In this document: positions 23,720 through 33,179 of the stretch, one piece after another
Numbering within the stretch: position 1 is the stretch's first letter
Layout of the letters: the number at the start of each line of letters is the position of its first letter
Assembly (NCBI GenBank): GCA_003990745.1
Contig: RBNI01000241.1
Location: 1-36,176, forward strand
Length of the DNA: 36,176 nucleotides
Direction: 5' to 3'
Source: Jimgerdemannia flammicorona
Taxonomy: Eukaryota; Mucoromycota; Endogonomycetes; Endogonales; Endogonaceae
Notes under the pieces: generated by a model
Told to the model about the DNA's origin: nothing
Databases searched by the model: none
Seen by the model: only the letters and a program-made list of their open reading frames with translations
Program-made: the position numbers and the translations under genes

Positions 23720-24120
23720 TCAGTGTTCCTCCGAATCAACTGGTTTATACCGAGCGTATGGCGCACTGTCCGACACCTCTGTTAAATTACGGCTAGGAGC
23801 TTCTCCGATTGCTGAGGGGACACGTGCCAGCTGAGATTTGAACTTCGTATCGTCGAACTTAACGAAGCCAGTCGATATTCTCTTCCTTTGAACAAATATT
23901 TGCCATATTTTATAAGCTTTCAAGGTTTGGCCCTTCATTGAAGACATCAACGACGACGGCACTACCATCTAGGCATTGTTTCAGGTCGAATTAGCGGCTG
24001 TAACTAAACTGGGCTATGGCACCATCAGTAGCAGAAACCTTGACGTGGAGTCTGATTTCGCCCGATTTAGACCTTGGACTCACCCGGTTTATCGGTCGCA
24101 ATGTCAGTATCAGTGTCCTT
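23720..24120 (-). pseudogene. Unrecognised minus-strand gene remnant
   Basis: The 82-codon ORF 23968-23720 ends KFDDTKFKSQLARVP then SAPYARYKPVDSEEH, a plausible protein C-terminus. Immediately upstream in another frame the minus strand reads IRLHVKVSATDGAIAQFSYS, a stop, and LKQCLDGSAVVVDVFNEG. Together these look like pieces of one broken gene, or exons whose junction I cannot fix. The FSYS stretch faintly resembles C-terminal beta-sandwich domains of some glycoside hydrolases, too weakly to name. Confidence 0.25.
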
Positions 24121-24249
24121 GAGCAAAGATATATATATGATTGGAAAGTGCGCGTTCTTCTTGAATGAAGGACGCCTTTGACTTTGTAACTATCCGGCTG
24201 GGTCAGGTGCTTCTGACTTCATTTCGGGTTGAACGACGTCGACAGAAAT

Positions 24250-24740
24250 TACACTACGCGTATACTTTATTGTTGGAAACTTATGCTCACGTGTCTATTG
24301 TAATGTTAATATAAAAGTTAATATACTATGAAACCCAATTAAAATAGCCTTAAGGAAACAGATTTTATAATATATATATATGATGACATGAGTTTGTTTA
24401 TGGCTATTTCTATTGTATTGCAAAGTAAAATTATAATAATTAAATTTTTCACAAAAAATAGATTTTATAATAATAATATTTTATCTGTATTTTATAATTA
24501 TTAATGAATAGGGTTTTATATTAAGTGTATAAATGTATATTTATGTATTTATATTGACTCAAATATATTTCTTAACAAATTGTGGAGAGGACTAATATAT
24601 ATTTTTTATAAAAAAAAAAGGGGGGGAATTCCAACTATAATTGTATTATACTGAAGTAACGTAAATAAGATTAGAAATAGAAATACGGAGATAAGAATAG
24701 ACAGAATGGATTTATCTTTGTATTGTATATCCATAAAGCT
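24250..24740. other. AT-rich spacer
   Basis: AT-rich, with an A run followed by a G run at about 24608-24626 and no ORF of note. It may mark decayed repeat sequence. Confidence 0.5.
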
Positions 24741-25830
24741 ACCTCGGGATTGTCACACGTCAGGAGTGGGTTTGTCATACGTCATATTTTGGGACAAGGG
24801 TTACAAGGGACCATGTCCTTTTTACATCGATAATTATTTTGCAGTTTCTGACCTTCACGCAGCGAACTTATGCCTGAAATGATTTGAGTGGTGAATTACA
24901 TATTCTTCTACGGGCTGGCAGCTAAAATTTAATGTTTGATTCCTTTCTTTTTTTGGGTTTCGATTTTTTGACGTTCGAGCGACGCTTATATGACCACATG
25001 AACATAATCGTACTTACTGGCGCGATATTCAGTTCCTCCTGCCTACTTGAGGCAAAATTCATAAAAAATAAAAATTTAAATAAATATTGGTGCAATGTTT
25101 CTGGACACAGGCATAACTTGTGCCACATAGTAGTAAGCAACCATGAAATTCACGAAATCACGTCCTTCTAAAACTTTCACGTCCTCGCGAAATAGCACCG
25201 TTTTTAGAAGTATAGTATCATGAAATTGCACGTCTTCGAAAATACCCACGTCCTCACGAAATCGCGCACGTCCTCACGAAATCGCGCACGTCCTCACGAA
25301 ATCGCCACGTCCTATATTAGAAGCATTCTGTCGCGTCCTGTCTTTGAAGTATATATCCGGTTGTATAGCAAGTGAATAAAAATGTTTTTGAACCTGGTAC
25401 CGTCAACTAAATTTAACGTAGTCAAATAGGCAGGTGGAAGTGCCGCACAAGTCGGGTGTGTACTTTTGCTTCAATTTCGAACGATGCATCACGGAAATGC
25501 GATGCGAAGTGTCAGCTGTTCAAATTCCTAGCGTGTATTTACGCGTATTTAGGTATTTAGGCGTATATACCGGACTTTTGTACTTCCATTGTCCAAAATT
25601 GGATAGCCCCAAAGGATTACGTCTTAAGTCACGGGCCGGGTTAGGGTTGCGGAGCATATTGATTTCCTTTTCCTCTCGTCTAGGTGCTGGTCACGTTAAA
25701 CTTCGAGCTGCGCGGAAATTTCCATGTTTCATGCCTTCCACATGTTTGTTTATTTCCTTTTCCATTCTTTTGCGTCGATCTCAGCTGAACCTTGTGAATT
25801 AGTGGCACTACTGAAAGGTTGACAGGATGA
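24740..25830 (-). repeat. Third copy of the duplicated-gene upstream region, without its gene
   Basis: Blocks match the regions upstream of the two paralogues. The piece with TTGTCACACGTCAGGAG (24750) corresponds to 28802 and 35660. The piece around 24855-24960 (CAGCGAACTTATGCC, ATTCTTCTACGGGCT) corresponds to 28950-29045 and 35830-35915. The piece 25560-25830 (GGATAGCCCCAAAGGA, TTCTTTTGCGTCGATCTCAG) corresponds to 29425-29735. The order is the same in all. No related coding sequence lies to its left, where a two-TM gene would be expected. Confidence 0.6.
25179..25313. repeat. 20-bp tandem repeat, CACGTCCTCACGAAATCGCG
   Basis: Two perfect 20-bp units at 25247-25266 and 25267-25286, a third starting at 25287, and degenerate relatives (CACGTCCTCGCGAAATAGC at about 25179) to the left. 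It interrupts the third upstream copy between its two alignable halves. Each unit carries CACGTC, an E-box/bZIP-like word, but no function can be inferred. Confidence 0.75.
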
Positions 25831-26313
25831 TCCTGGATGCCACACATTAATAGAAAAATATCAAATATTAATAGAACTTGGTATTTGTAGAATATTGTAA
25901 TTACTTGGATTTTTATTGATATTGCAAACAACGCGTTACGATTGATTTCTAGTGGCGTAGACATCGATGAGGCTTACACAAACCACAAATAACGTAAGCT
26001 ACAAATTATTTGAAGACTGCGGTCATCAATTTGTGGCGTTCAACAAGCTGTGATCGGCAGTGCCAGCCAGTCTGGCAAGTCTGTCGAACCTCTTGGCCTA
26101 CCGGGGAATCTGACCGCCACTGCCACTGATAGTGACATTGTCATCGGCAGTCTAACATCCTCAGTACACCCGCTTCGTTAACCTGGATTTGCTATGCTAC
26201 CGCTCCTTAATGTGAGATACAAGAATCAAGGTTACACATTTGTGTCACATCTATTCACTATATTCCATTTTTGTTTCTTCCCTTCCTACCCCTAGTACAC
26301 ATTGTAACCTCAG
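25831..26313. other. Intergenic, no gene seen
   Basis: Ordinary composition without a convincing ORF. A GC-richer patch at 26050-26160 has small inverted words (CCAG/CTGG, GGCAGTGCC). Nothing else is identifiable. Confidence 0.4.
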
Positions 26314-28196
26314 TTAAGCGCAAACGCTTCGTAGTGGTTTCAGTAAGAGAACTCGTTCAGGAGGCATACACAGAACAACCGCTGTTCCTGAGTGTTCAGG
26401 AGGCATACCCAGAGCTACCGCTGTCCCCGAGTGTTCAGGAGGCATACCGAAGGCTACCGCTGTTCCCGAACGTACAGCACTTTTCCGGGGATCGAATCAT
26501 CCATATTTAAGAAGCGGTTTCGCATAATTATCATCTGCGACTCGAGGTCATATAGCCTCCGCCGAATATCATCGCATTGTTCGTCTCCGCCCGTGAAATG
26601 ATTGCTATCAACTTCAGGCGATGTTACAACGGGGTTTTCAAGCTTTGTTGCAAAGGGGTTAGGGCCTAATCGGATGACGTGGACCAAACCCCTGTGAGAG
26701 AGTTTGGAGGGAATATGCGTAAAAGATCGGAAGATATAAAGATGCTGCGGGTTCCGAATGCCTACCAGGGCGGGTTCATACGTTTCGCTCCAAAGAGAAT
26801 TAGGTAGAGACCAGCTACCAAACCTGGGCAGTGCATGTAATTTAGAGCTCGGAATGGTCTGTGTATGTGTAAGATACTTTTTCCAGTGAAATTATTGATG
26901 AATACACTTACAGAATAGCCCTCCGTAAGACGACACAACGCTTTGCATAGTTGCGGCACTGAAAAGAAAATTCTGTGAATTATGATACGGCCAGGGTATA
27001 CTATGAAAGCGATGCGCGTCAAAATTACTGAACGAGCCTGTTATTCTGTTTCGTGTGTTCGGCATTAACTGTAAGGTACTGAGAGCATCACAATTTGTAG
27101 TGTAACTAACTTCTTGTATAACAAAATTCATCGTGTCGTGGGACGAATTGGAACCGATGTTTGAATGATATATAGGCGGAACAATGTTTTACTAATGTGT
27201 TCACCTTAAAACGACACTAAACAAGTTATGGGAAGTATAAAACTTATAGTTTGCCAAGCCAACTTCCTAATTCCATTAGGTTTGAGGAAAGTCGAATAGG
27301 AAACATTTTTGCTGACTGGTCAACACTGGACGGATAAGTTCTTGAAGGAACGGGGTTTTTTCGCTCGCCATATCAGTGTCATTATTAAGCAAAACATTTG
27401 AGGCTAAGAACGGAAAAGGATGTGAGTTACGAAAGTAAATATTGCATTCTAACGAAAATTCAACGTTAAACTCCAGCCGTCCTCATCCCCAAACTTACAT
27501 GGGTCAAAGAAAAACACGTACGCCGCGTAGGCCGGGTTATGAGTACTTTGCCGGTTTTTATGTTGGTGAAATTTGTTGTTAAGTAGTAATTGGTGAGGTT
27601 GGTGGAATCTAACATGACGCCTACAGGGCGGACGATATAGCAATGCGAACTCCGGACCAATGGTTGTTTTTTTATTGACGTGATAGGTGATATAGTGGAC
27701 ATTGATTGGGTGTGTCACTGAACCAATTCACATGGCCTTAGGTGTTTATCCAGGCGCAATCAAAAGTGAAGTCGAAGTCATTGTATGTTGTTGGACAGAT
27801 GACAACATCTGGTGCAAAAACAGCAAAATGATATTAGCCCCACGCAGAAGACACCCCAACAAAATATGCTCCAAATAACAAAGTTCCTGGAGCCGGAACG
27901 GCCGGCATCCTGATGGTGGACTGTTGTACAGTCATTGTGCCCTTTTATCGCTTCAAATCCTTTAAAGATTGTTCCTAACACCGCAAAATAAATTGCAATG
28001 CGCAGGTAACCTATCCAGCGGGCTTCGGAAGATTTGGGAGGGCCGAAGAATGCCAATTATTTCAAGGGGTGTTGGTGCCAGCAGCCGGGAGTCTTCACCT
28101 CGTTCATCCCAGGATGATGGATCCCAACCCCAAGGGAATTTTGGATAAGGGGCCGTGACCATTGACCTGGCTTATCTCAGGTGTTTCGTGAACCAT
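26314..28196 (-). pseudogene. Pseudogene of the two-TM membrane protein (proximal paralogue)
   Basis: Exon by exon it aligns with the intact copy at 33180-35082. The start ATG is at 28196; the TM1 segment (SEARWIGYLRIA), the ectodomain (DFDFTFDC, IVRPVGVMLDSTN), exon 4 (DALSTLQL), exon 5 (MQSVVSSYGGLF), TM2 (LVAGLYLILFGAKRM) and the tail (DIRRRLYDLESQM) are all recognisable. It is broken in many places: a 1-bp loss and stops in exon 1, intron-1 donor GT changed to GA, TAA in exon 2 plus a frameshift before SSHCYIV, TAA and a deletion in exon 3, the intron-3 acceptor lost at the orthologous base, and a frameshift in the tail. Its tail has three 39-bp repeats. Confidence 0.85.
26355..26471 (-). 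repeat. Three 39-bp tandem repeats in the pseudogene tail
   Basis: Units start with GTTCAGGAGGCAT at 26355, 26394 and 26433. On the minus strand in the ancestral frame each encodes 13 residues of the type SGTAVALGMPPEH. The intact paralogue has a 27-bp, 9-residue version at the same place. Confidence 0.85.
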
Positions 28197-28241
28197 GGTG
28201 CTTTCTCTGAGGTCGATACACAGGTGCGCAGATATTTTCAT

Positions 28242-28249
28242 TATTTAAA
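28242..28249 (-). promoter_or_regulatory. TATA-like box of the pseudogene copy
   Basis: Minus-strand TTTAAATA, 46 bp upstream of the ATG at 28196. The same word at the same distance precedes the intact paralogue. Confidence 0.45.
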
Positions 28250-28319
28250 GACCGTTGTCGGATCTGAAATTATTCCCTCAAATTCGCCATTGGAGTTATT
28301 TGAGTTAGCGGGCCTGCGG

Positions 28320-29740
28320 GAGTTTTGACAGGGCTGCGCGCGTATGTGCAACATGAGTGTCCCATATCGCGTGGTAAATCCGACCTTGGGACATATAGGC
28401 CTGGGACCAGTTTATTTCCGACCGAGTCCAACTTGGCTACACTATTCTATATTCTGGTTGATCCCCTTATTCTCTTTTTACCCGTTCTCACAGCCGAATC
28501 TTTTACCCATTTTTTGACCTTATCGCTGCGCCAACTTGAATGGAATAATGTGAATCACATGTACGTCTACATGCTGGCTGGTATCAAAATTCTAATTTCA
28601 ATGATTGATTTCCTTTTTATAGATGGCCCACTTTTGATCTCTCAGCACTACTGAAATTTTGACAAGACGCCGATCATGACACTTGTGCTGCGAATTTAAC
28701 CCGATCCGGAAATAAATTCGTTCCGGGGCCGGGTCCATCTCAAATCTTAGAAATTCTCCATATTCGGCTAGTTGGAATGGACGTCTCCATTCGATAAGGG
28801 TTTTGTCACTCGTCAGGGGTCGTGTTCCGGACGGACAAGGGTTGCTGGGGCAGAGTTTGCGGAAAACGAGTGCAGCGTATACAATGAACAGAATAAAAAT
28901 AATGCTAATCACATGTCCCAGTGTATGCATATTGATCGATTTCACGGCTGAGGTTTTCGCTTCGGAAAGCATGCGTATGCCCGGCATGAATTGTGTAGTA
29001 CGAATCGCATATGCTTCTACGTGCTCAAATTTCAATGATTGATTCCCTTCTATTATTATTATTATTATTTTTACCTTTTATTTTTTCCTCCCCTTGTTCC
29101 GATCTCCCTGCTGAGTCATCAGAACTAGTCACATTACGGAAGCTTTGGCAGGACTTCAATTTTGACCTTCGTGCTACGCGTATGTAACCAACGTGGAATA
29201 GAATAGAATTAATCACATGTCCTCTGCATAGAACTCCACAAACAGACCCGGAAACCCCACACGGCTCCTGTCTCTGCGTCGGCGACGTATTCCATGATAT
29301 TATGTTTTAATCCAGTGTAGTTTAGATCGTCGAATGCACAGAAATCAGAGATGTCCAGTGTCAATTACGCATAGGTCAAAAAAAAAAATAGAACTCTGTG
29401 GGTGTTTGTATTTTCATCGTCCTAAATTGGAAGCCCCAAAAATAAACAGAATTACGACATTCTCAAGTCACAGATCGGGCCTCACGTCACGGTCGGAGTT
29501 TGAGTTGTGGAGCATATAGATTTCCTTTTCTTTGCATCGTTCTCACAGCTGATGGAGGCGCTATGTAAGCTTTTACAGATCGTCCTTTTTGACTCTCATG
29601 GGGACGAGCATGAATAGAATAATATTAATAGGATTTCCTTTTTCATTCTTTTGCGTCGATCTCAGAGCTAAATCTTATGAGCTAGAGTACTAAGGAAGCG
29701 TTAACAGGACGGCCAACATGAATGTAATAATAACTACGGT
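28320..29740 (-). repeat. Upstream region of the proximal paralogue, duplicated and internally reiterated
   Basis: Matches 35140-36176 block by block (e.g. CCGGGTCCATCTCAAAT at 28729 and 35575; GATCGATTTCACGGCTGA at 28931 and 35806), and its outer part matches 25430-25830. It contains several copies of a ~50-100-bp module with the core GCTGCGCGTATGTAACCAAC followed by GAATAATATTAATCACATG. A (TTA)n-like run lies at 29051-29069. No gene is supported: the short ORFs here have no conserved partner in the other copy. Confidence 0.65.
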
Positions 29741-29763
29741 GAGAAATTTGCTGACATATTTTC

Positions 29764-29772
29764 AAATATAAA
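29764..29772 (+). promoter_or_regulatory. TATA-like box of the astacin-like gene
   Basis: AATATAAAG lies about 90 bp upstream of the ATG at 29858, a plausible TATA box for the plus-strand gene. No other promoter motif is clear. Confidence 0.4.
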
Positions 29773-29857
29773 GGCCAATATGTCTGTATCGTAGAGATGC
29801 ATCTTCGCATACTCTTTGGACTACCAATACCTGGTGTTCAATCCGACTTCATTAATC

Positions 29858-31012
29858 ATGAAATCTCCCATCACCCGAATCGCCAGCTTTGCTGTCGTGT
29901 TCCACGTGCTTATTCAACAAGTTGTCGCCCGCGGTGAATTCCCGTCTGCCATCGGTTCTCCAGCCTTTGCATCTGGCACAGCGACGACAGGCGGCTCCGC
30001 CAGCAAGCGCGGTGTTGATTACACACCTGAACGTTTGTCTTACATAGTCATCCCGGGGAATCTGACTGTTATTCAAGGCGACATTTGCTACGGCTCATTT
30101 GATGAATTTGCGGAGCAAGCAAACATCCTCACTACTCCCGGCTTCGTCTACCCGAATACAATCGATCAGAAATACAACCCTCAATCCCACCCCCATCGGC
30201 GTTCCCTGCGACCGAGAGATGCTCCCCAGCAATGGCCCGGCGCCAAGATCATCTACAAGTACCATTCCGAATACGTCAAGAGCAAAGTTTCCCCCTACGT
30301 ATTGGAGGCCATCAAGCGATGGCAACTGAAAAGTCCGTACCTCAAGTTCGTGGAATTAAACATCAGCTGCGAAAACGTGCCCGGGCAACTGACCATCAAC
30401 TCCATCCCCTGTGGGGGTTGCAATGCCAACCTTGGTTACTCGCCGGATAAGCCATTATACATGAATCTGCAGCAGTCGTCATACTGCGATGCCCCGGGCT
30501 TGAGTAACACAGGCTGCTTCGACGATGACGCCACACACTTGTTCGGTCATGTAATTGGCCTGGACCACCAAGCCGGACGGGTCGACCGTGACGAACACCA
30601 GACTTTCCGTTGTGACAACCTTGTCGACTACGACCCAGCAACGCCGGACAGCTGCGGCAACGACGACTGCACGGGGTGGGCGTGCACATTCCGCGTTGAC
30701 AAGAATCCCGTTTGCGGCCCATACGATATCGATTCGGTCATGCAAAACGCCGCCGATTTTTACGCCAAACCCGGGACCTCGACGCTTGAGGACAAGGCCG
30801 GCACGGGGGAGCATTTGCCAAGATATAATGTGGCCTTCCCGAGCACCCTGGATAGCATTAACGTGTGCGACCTTTACCCTTACGATTGCACGGGCTTCTG
30901 TGGAAATGGCATTGTGGATCCTGGAGAGGAGTGCGACACTGGAATCAACCAATATCTCGACGGTTGTACGCCAGGTTGTAAGTTGTTCAAAGCTGACTGC
31001 AAGATATGGTAA
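29858..31012 (+). CDS. Secreted astacin-family (M12A) protein lacking catalytic residues
   Basis: Intronless as read, 384 residues from the ATG at 29858. I prefer this to the in-frame ATG at 29816 because it is followed at once by a signal peptide (MKSPITRIASFAVVFHVLI). A Kex2-like KR at 50-51 and a basic stretch (HRRSLRPRD) suggest propeptide processing. The astacin domain starts near QQWPGAKIIYKYHSEY. The zinc helix reads HLFGHVIGLDH (227-237): all three His are present, but the catalytic Glu after the first His is Leu. The Met-turn is SVMQN (293-297) where astacins have SVMHY, so the zinc-binding Tyr is lost. R-DRDE, CDNLVDYDP and CTGWAC are otherwise typical. A Cys-rich CGNGIVDPGEECD module (from 348) ends the protein. 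It is probably a pseudoprotease, for example a binding or effector protein. A GTAAG overlaps the stop, so a further exon is possible. Confidence 0.85.
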   Translation: MKSPITRIASFAVVFHVLIQQVVARGEFPSAIGSPAFASGTATTGGSASKRGVDYTPERLSYIVIPGNLTVIQGDICYGSFDEFAEQANILTTPGFVYPNTIDQKYNPQSHPHRRSLRPRDAPQQWPGAKIIYKYHSEYVKSKVSPYVLEAIKRWQLKSPYLKFVELNISCENVPGQLTINSIPCGGCNANLGYSPDKPLYMNLQQSSYCDAPGLSNTGCFDDDATHLFGHVIGLDHQAGRVDRDEHQTFRCDNLVDYDPATPDSCGNDDCTGWACTFRVDKNPVCGPYDIDSVMQNAADFYAKPGTSTLEDKAGTGEHLPRYNVAFPSTLDSINVCDLYPYDCTGFCGNGIVDPGEECDTGINQYLDGCTPGCKLFKADCKIW

Positions 31013-31553
31013 GAAAGGAACAACAATATAGTTGATAGCACTATCAATATTGTCTTTAGTGTGTTTTGGTATCATTATCGAGAGGTTATATGTAATCGGA
31101 GCACCAATTTGCTTCAGATTTGTTTGAGATGCGTGATTTATTAAAAAAAAAACCTCGTGCGGTTTTTTTATTTTTTTATTTTACTTTTGTTGAAGCCAAT
31201 TGTTGATGTTTTCGCTACGGTCTCCATGGAGAGCTTTCGAAGCCGTTTCTCCCCCCGTCATGGTCGAAAAGGAAAAATCGACTTCCAATTTCACACTTCA
31301 ATAACAGTTCCTTTCGACGAAGAGAATACCATACTCACATTCTTGGACCTTTCCTCCAGTATGATATATATATTTATATATATTTAAGTGCAGCAAAAAT
31401 CTCACCCTTGTTGCAAAGCTCATTCTTTTCCTGTTCCCACCCTTTGATGTCACCAACCGCATATCATCACACGTCGATTTCTGGGTTATCAATGAGGTGT
31501 ACTGGGGAGATGTAATGCAATGTGAAGAGGTGGTGTGCAAGCTGTGAGATGAG
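31013..31553. other. Intergenic, 3' region of the astacin-like gene
   Basis: Contains an A-run/T-run inverted repeat at 31143-31172 and an AT-rich patch at 31360-31385. The ORFs (31157-31387 plus; the left part of 31298-31969 minus) have no family resemblance. Confidence 0.5.
31143..31172. other. A-run / T-run inverted repeat
   Basis: Ten A then CCTCGTGCGG then seven or more T form a perfect hairpin of A:T pairs plus CC/GG around a TCGTGC loop. It lies 130 bp after the astacin-like stop. In a fungus it is more likely a chance or 3'-end structure than a terminator. Confidence 0.4.
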
Positions 31554-31633
31554 TTGATGGCAGCTCGTCGTGATAGTTCGCATCGTGGTGGAGCGCATCG
31601 CGAAAGGGTCCGCGTAGTTGTAGTCACGGGAAC

Positions 31634-31999
31634 GGCCTTGAGTGTTGAAGGGCGTCGCGGTGGAGGGCGTCGCGGTGGAGGGCGTCGTAGTGGAGCGCGT
31701 AGCGGTGGAGCACGTCGTGATAGCCACCGGGGCGCGACGTGGTAGCAGCTTCGTGATGGCCTTGAGTTACGGAACGCGTTGCGGTGGAGCGCGTCGTGAT
31801 TTAGACCGGAGCGCGACGTGGTAGCAGCCTCGGTTAGCCTTGAGTTATTCAGCGCGTCGCTGTGTGATAGGGACCAGGGCGCAACGTGGTAACAGCCTCG
31901 GGAGGGCCTTGAGTTGTGGAGCGCGTCGCGGTGGAGCACGTCGTGATAGAGCGCGTCGTGGTGGAGCACGTCATTGTAGGGTCAGTGGAGCGCGTCATA
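31634..31999. repeat. CpG-rich minisatellite with higher-order structure
   Basis: A 15-bp unit of the type GGCGTCGCGGTGGAG is repeated in tandem at about 31650-31710 and recurs through 31990. It is embedded in a longer period marked by CCTTGAG at about 31636, 31760, 31837 and 31907, each followed by GCGTCG/GTGGAG units and then GCGACGTGGTAGCAGC. Because 15 is a multiple of 3, long ORFs appear on both strands (for example 31298-31969 minus). These are a by-product of the repeat. Confidence 0.85.
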
Positions 32000-33179
32000 T
32001 AAGCAACGGCAGGACTACCGGCATGGTGGGGCTCGTGGAGGTTGGGGATGGTATTACGTATGTGGTAATGTTGTTATAAGTAGAGGTTGGAGAGAAGACA
32101 AGAAGGGTGAATAATAATCTAGATATAGAACGCAAACCCTATAAACATTTTTTCTTTCTGTTGACGTCATCATCATCTTGCCAACACAGTGCTTACGTTA
32201 CCAGTGGCTGAAGGAGATGTGTGTGGGAGTAAAAAATTATTGCAAGGATACCATATCGGATCAATTCATATATAAGCTCGCGCAGCCTTCTATCTCGGAT
32301 TGCAATCGACGCCTCTTTCCTTCCTTCCTTTGCTGTGATATTGCAATGAGAGACTTCCACCTCCCTGTATACACTGTCCTACGCTTTCGCCGAAAAACTA
32401 TTTGCTGCGCATTGTCAACTGACTGCTGCGATGGCATAACAAACATATCAAACATACATACATGCTCAGCGAGGGCGCAATGATAAAGCTGTATGGGAAA
32501 AGTAAAGGAAAACAAAAAATTATTTGCAAAATAAATCAATTTTCACAATTTATTTATTCTAAGTATCCCTTGGAAGTTGTGCCTTCGGCAACTGATGGGT
32601 GTGAGTGGAGTCGAACATGCTGAGATTATTAACGGAGACTACCATGTCAAAGATTTCAAAATCGAGCTAATTTTAGAGAGTTGGCTTTCGATCAAGGAAA
32701 ATATATAAATATCGATCGGAATTCCGCATACGAAAATTGCAAGAATTATAAGTGGTTGCTCTGATGCGATAGTACCGGTTCGAGACAGAAATCTATACCT
32801 ACCCAACTTCCGTAAAATTGCATAATCGATTGATGCTGAACCCACATTCCCCGTCCGAACGTGCACATGATTTGCATGACCAAACGACGACAATTGTGGT
32901 ACCTTGTCTTTTCAATCTCGAATCATATTATTGATACCTGTCGTCGGAAATTCGTAAAAACATTCAATTTTTTTTTTTGGAAAAAAAGAAGATAACTTGT
33001 ATACGTTATAATTTATTTTATATATTCTATCAAAATACCAGATAACGATTTGAAACCCATAATAATAGAACTTCTTCATATCATTAAAACACTATACGCG
33101 ACTTGCGGGAATTAACTTGTGGTTTCAGTAAGAAACTAAACATTCGTTTTTTCCGAGTGTCCAGGAGGCATACTCTTGT
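32000..33179. other. Intergenic, no gene supported
   Basis: Several ORFs of 60-101 codons on both strands have no recognisable domain or splice context. TGACGTCA, a perfect cAMP-response-element word, lies at 32162-32169. The right end (33110-33180) carries remnants of the paralogue tail (GGAGGCATACTC) past the current stop. Confidence 0.45.

Noticed and set aside
23925..24075. Glycoside hydrolase (GH43-like) fragment
   Set aside because: Only a short AQFSYS-type stretch fits. No catalytic or flanking motif is visible, so I left it unnamed.
25247..25313. Possible CRISPR-like array
   Set aside because: The 20-bp units are directly adjacent with no spacers, and the setting is eukaryotic.
26098..26120. 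Fragment of a second astacin copy (shared word CCGGGGAATCTGAC with 30054)
   Set aside because: Only about 14 bases match and the surrounding sequence and frame do not. It is probably chance.
28325..29042. ORFs of 79-145 codons upstream of the pseudogene paralogue (28325-28654 plus, 28598-29035 minus, 28803-29042 plus)
   Set aside because: The matching upstream region of the intact copy does not preserve these frames, so they are not supported as genes.
30479..31075. 198-codon minus-strand ORF and the 158-codon plus-strand ORF at 30555-31031
   Set aside because: Both are shadows in other frames of the astacin-like gene, which has a signal peptide and family motifs in its own frame.
31143..31172. 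Rho-independent terminator
   Set aside because: It has the right look (hairpin then T run), but the organism is a eukaryote. I keep it only as an inverted repeat.
31298..31969. 223-codon minus-strand ORF rich in Arg, Pro and His
   Set aside because: Most of it lies in the 15-bp-period minisatellite, where frames stay open automatically. There is no domain and no start context.
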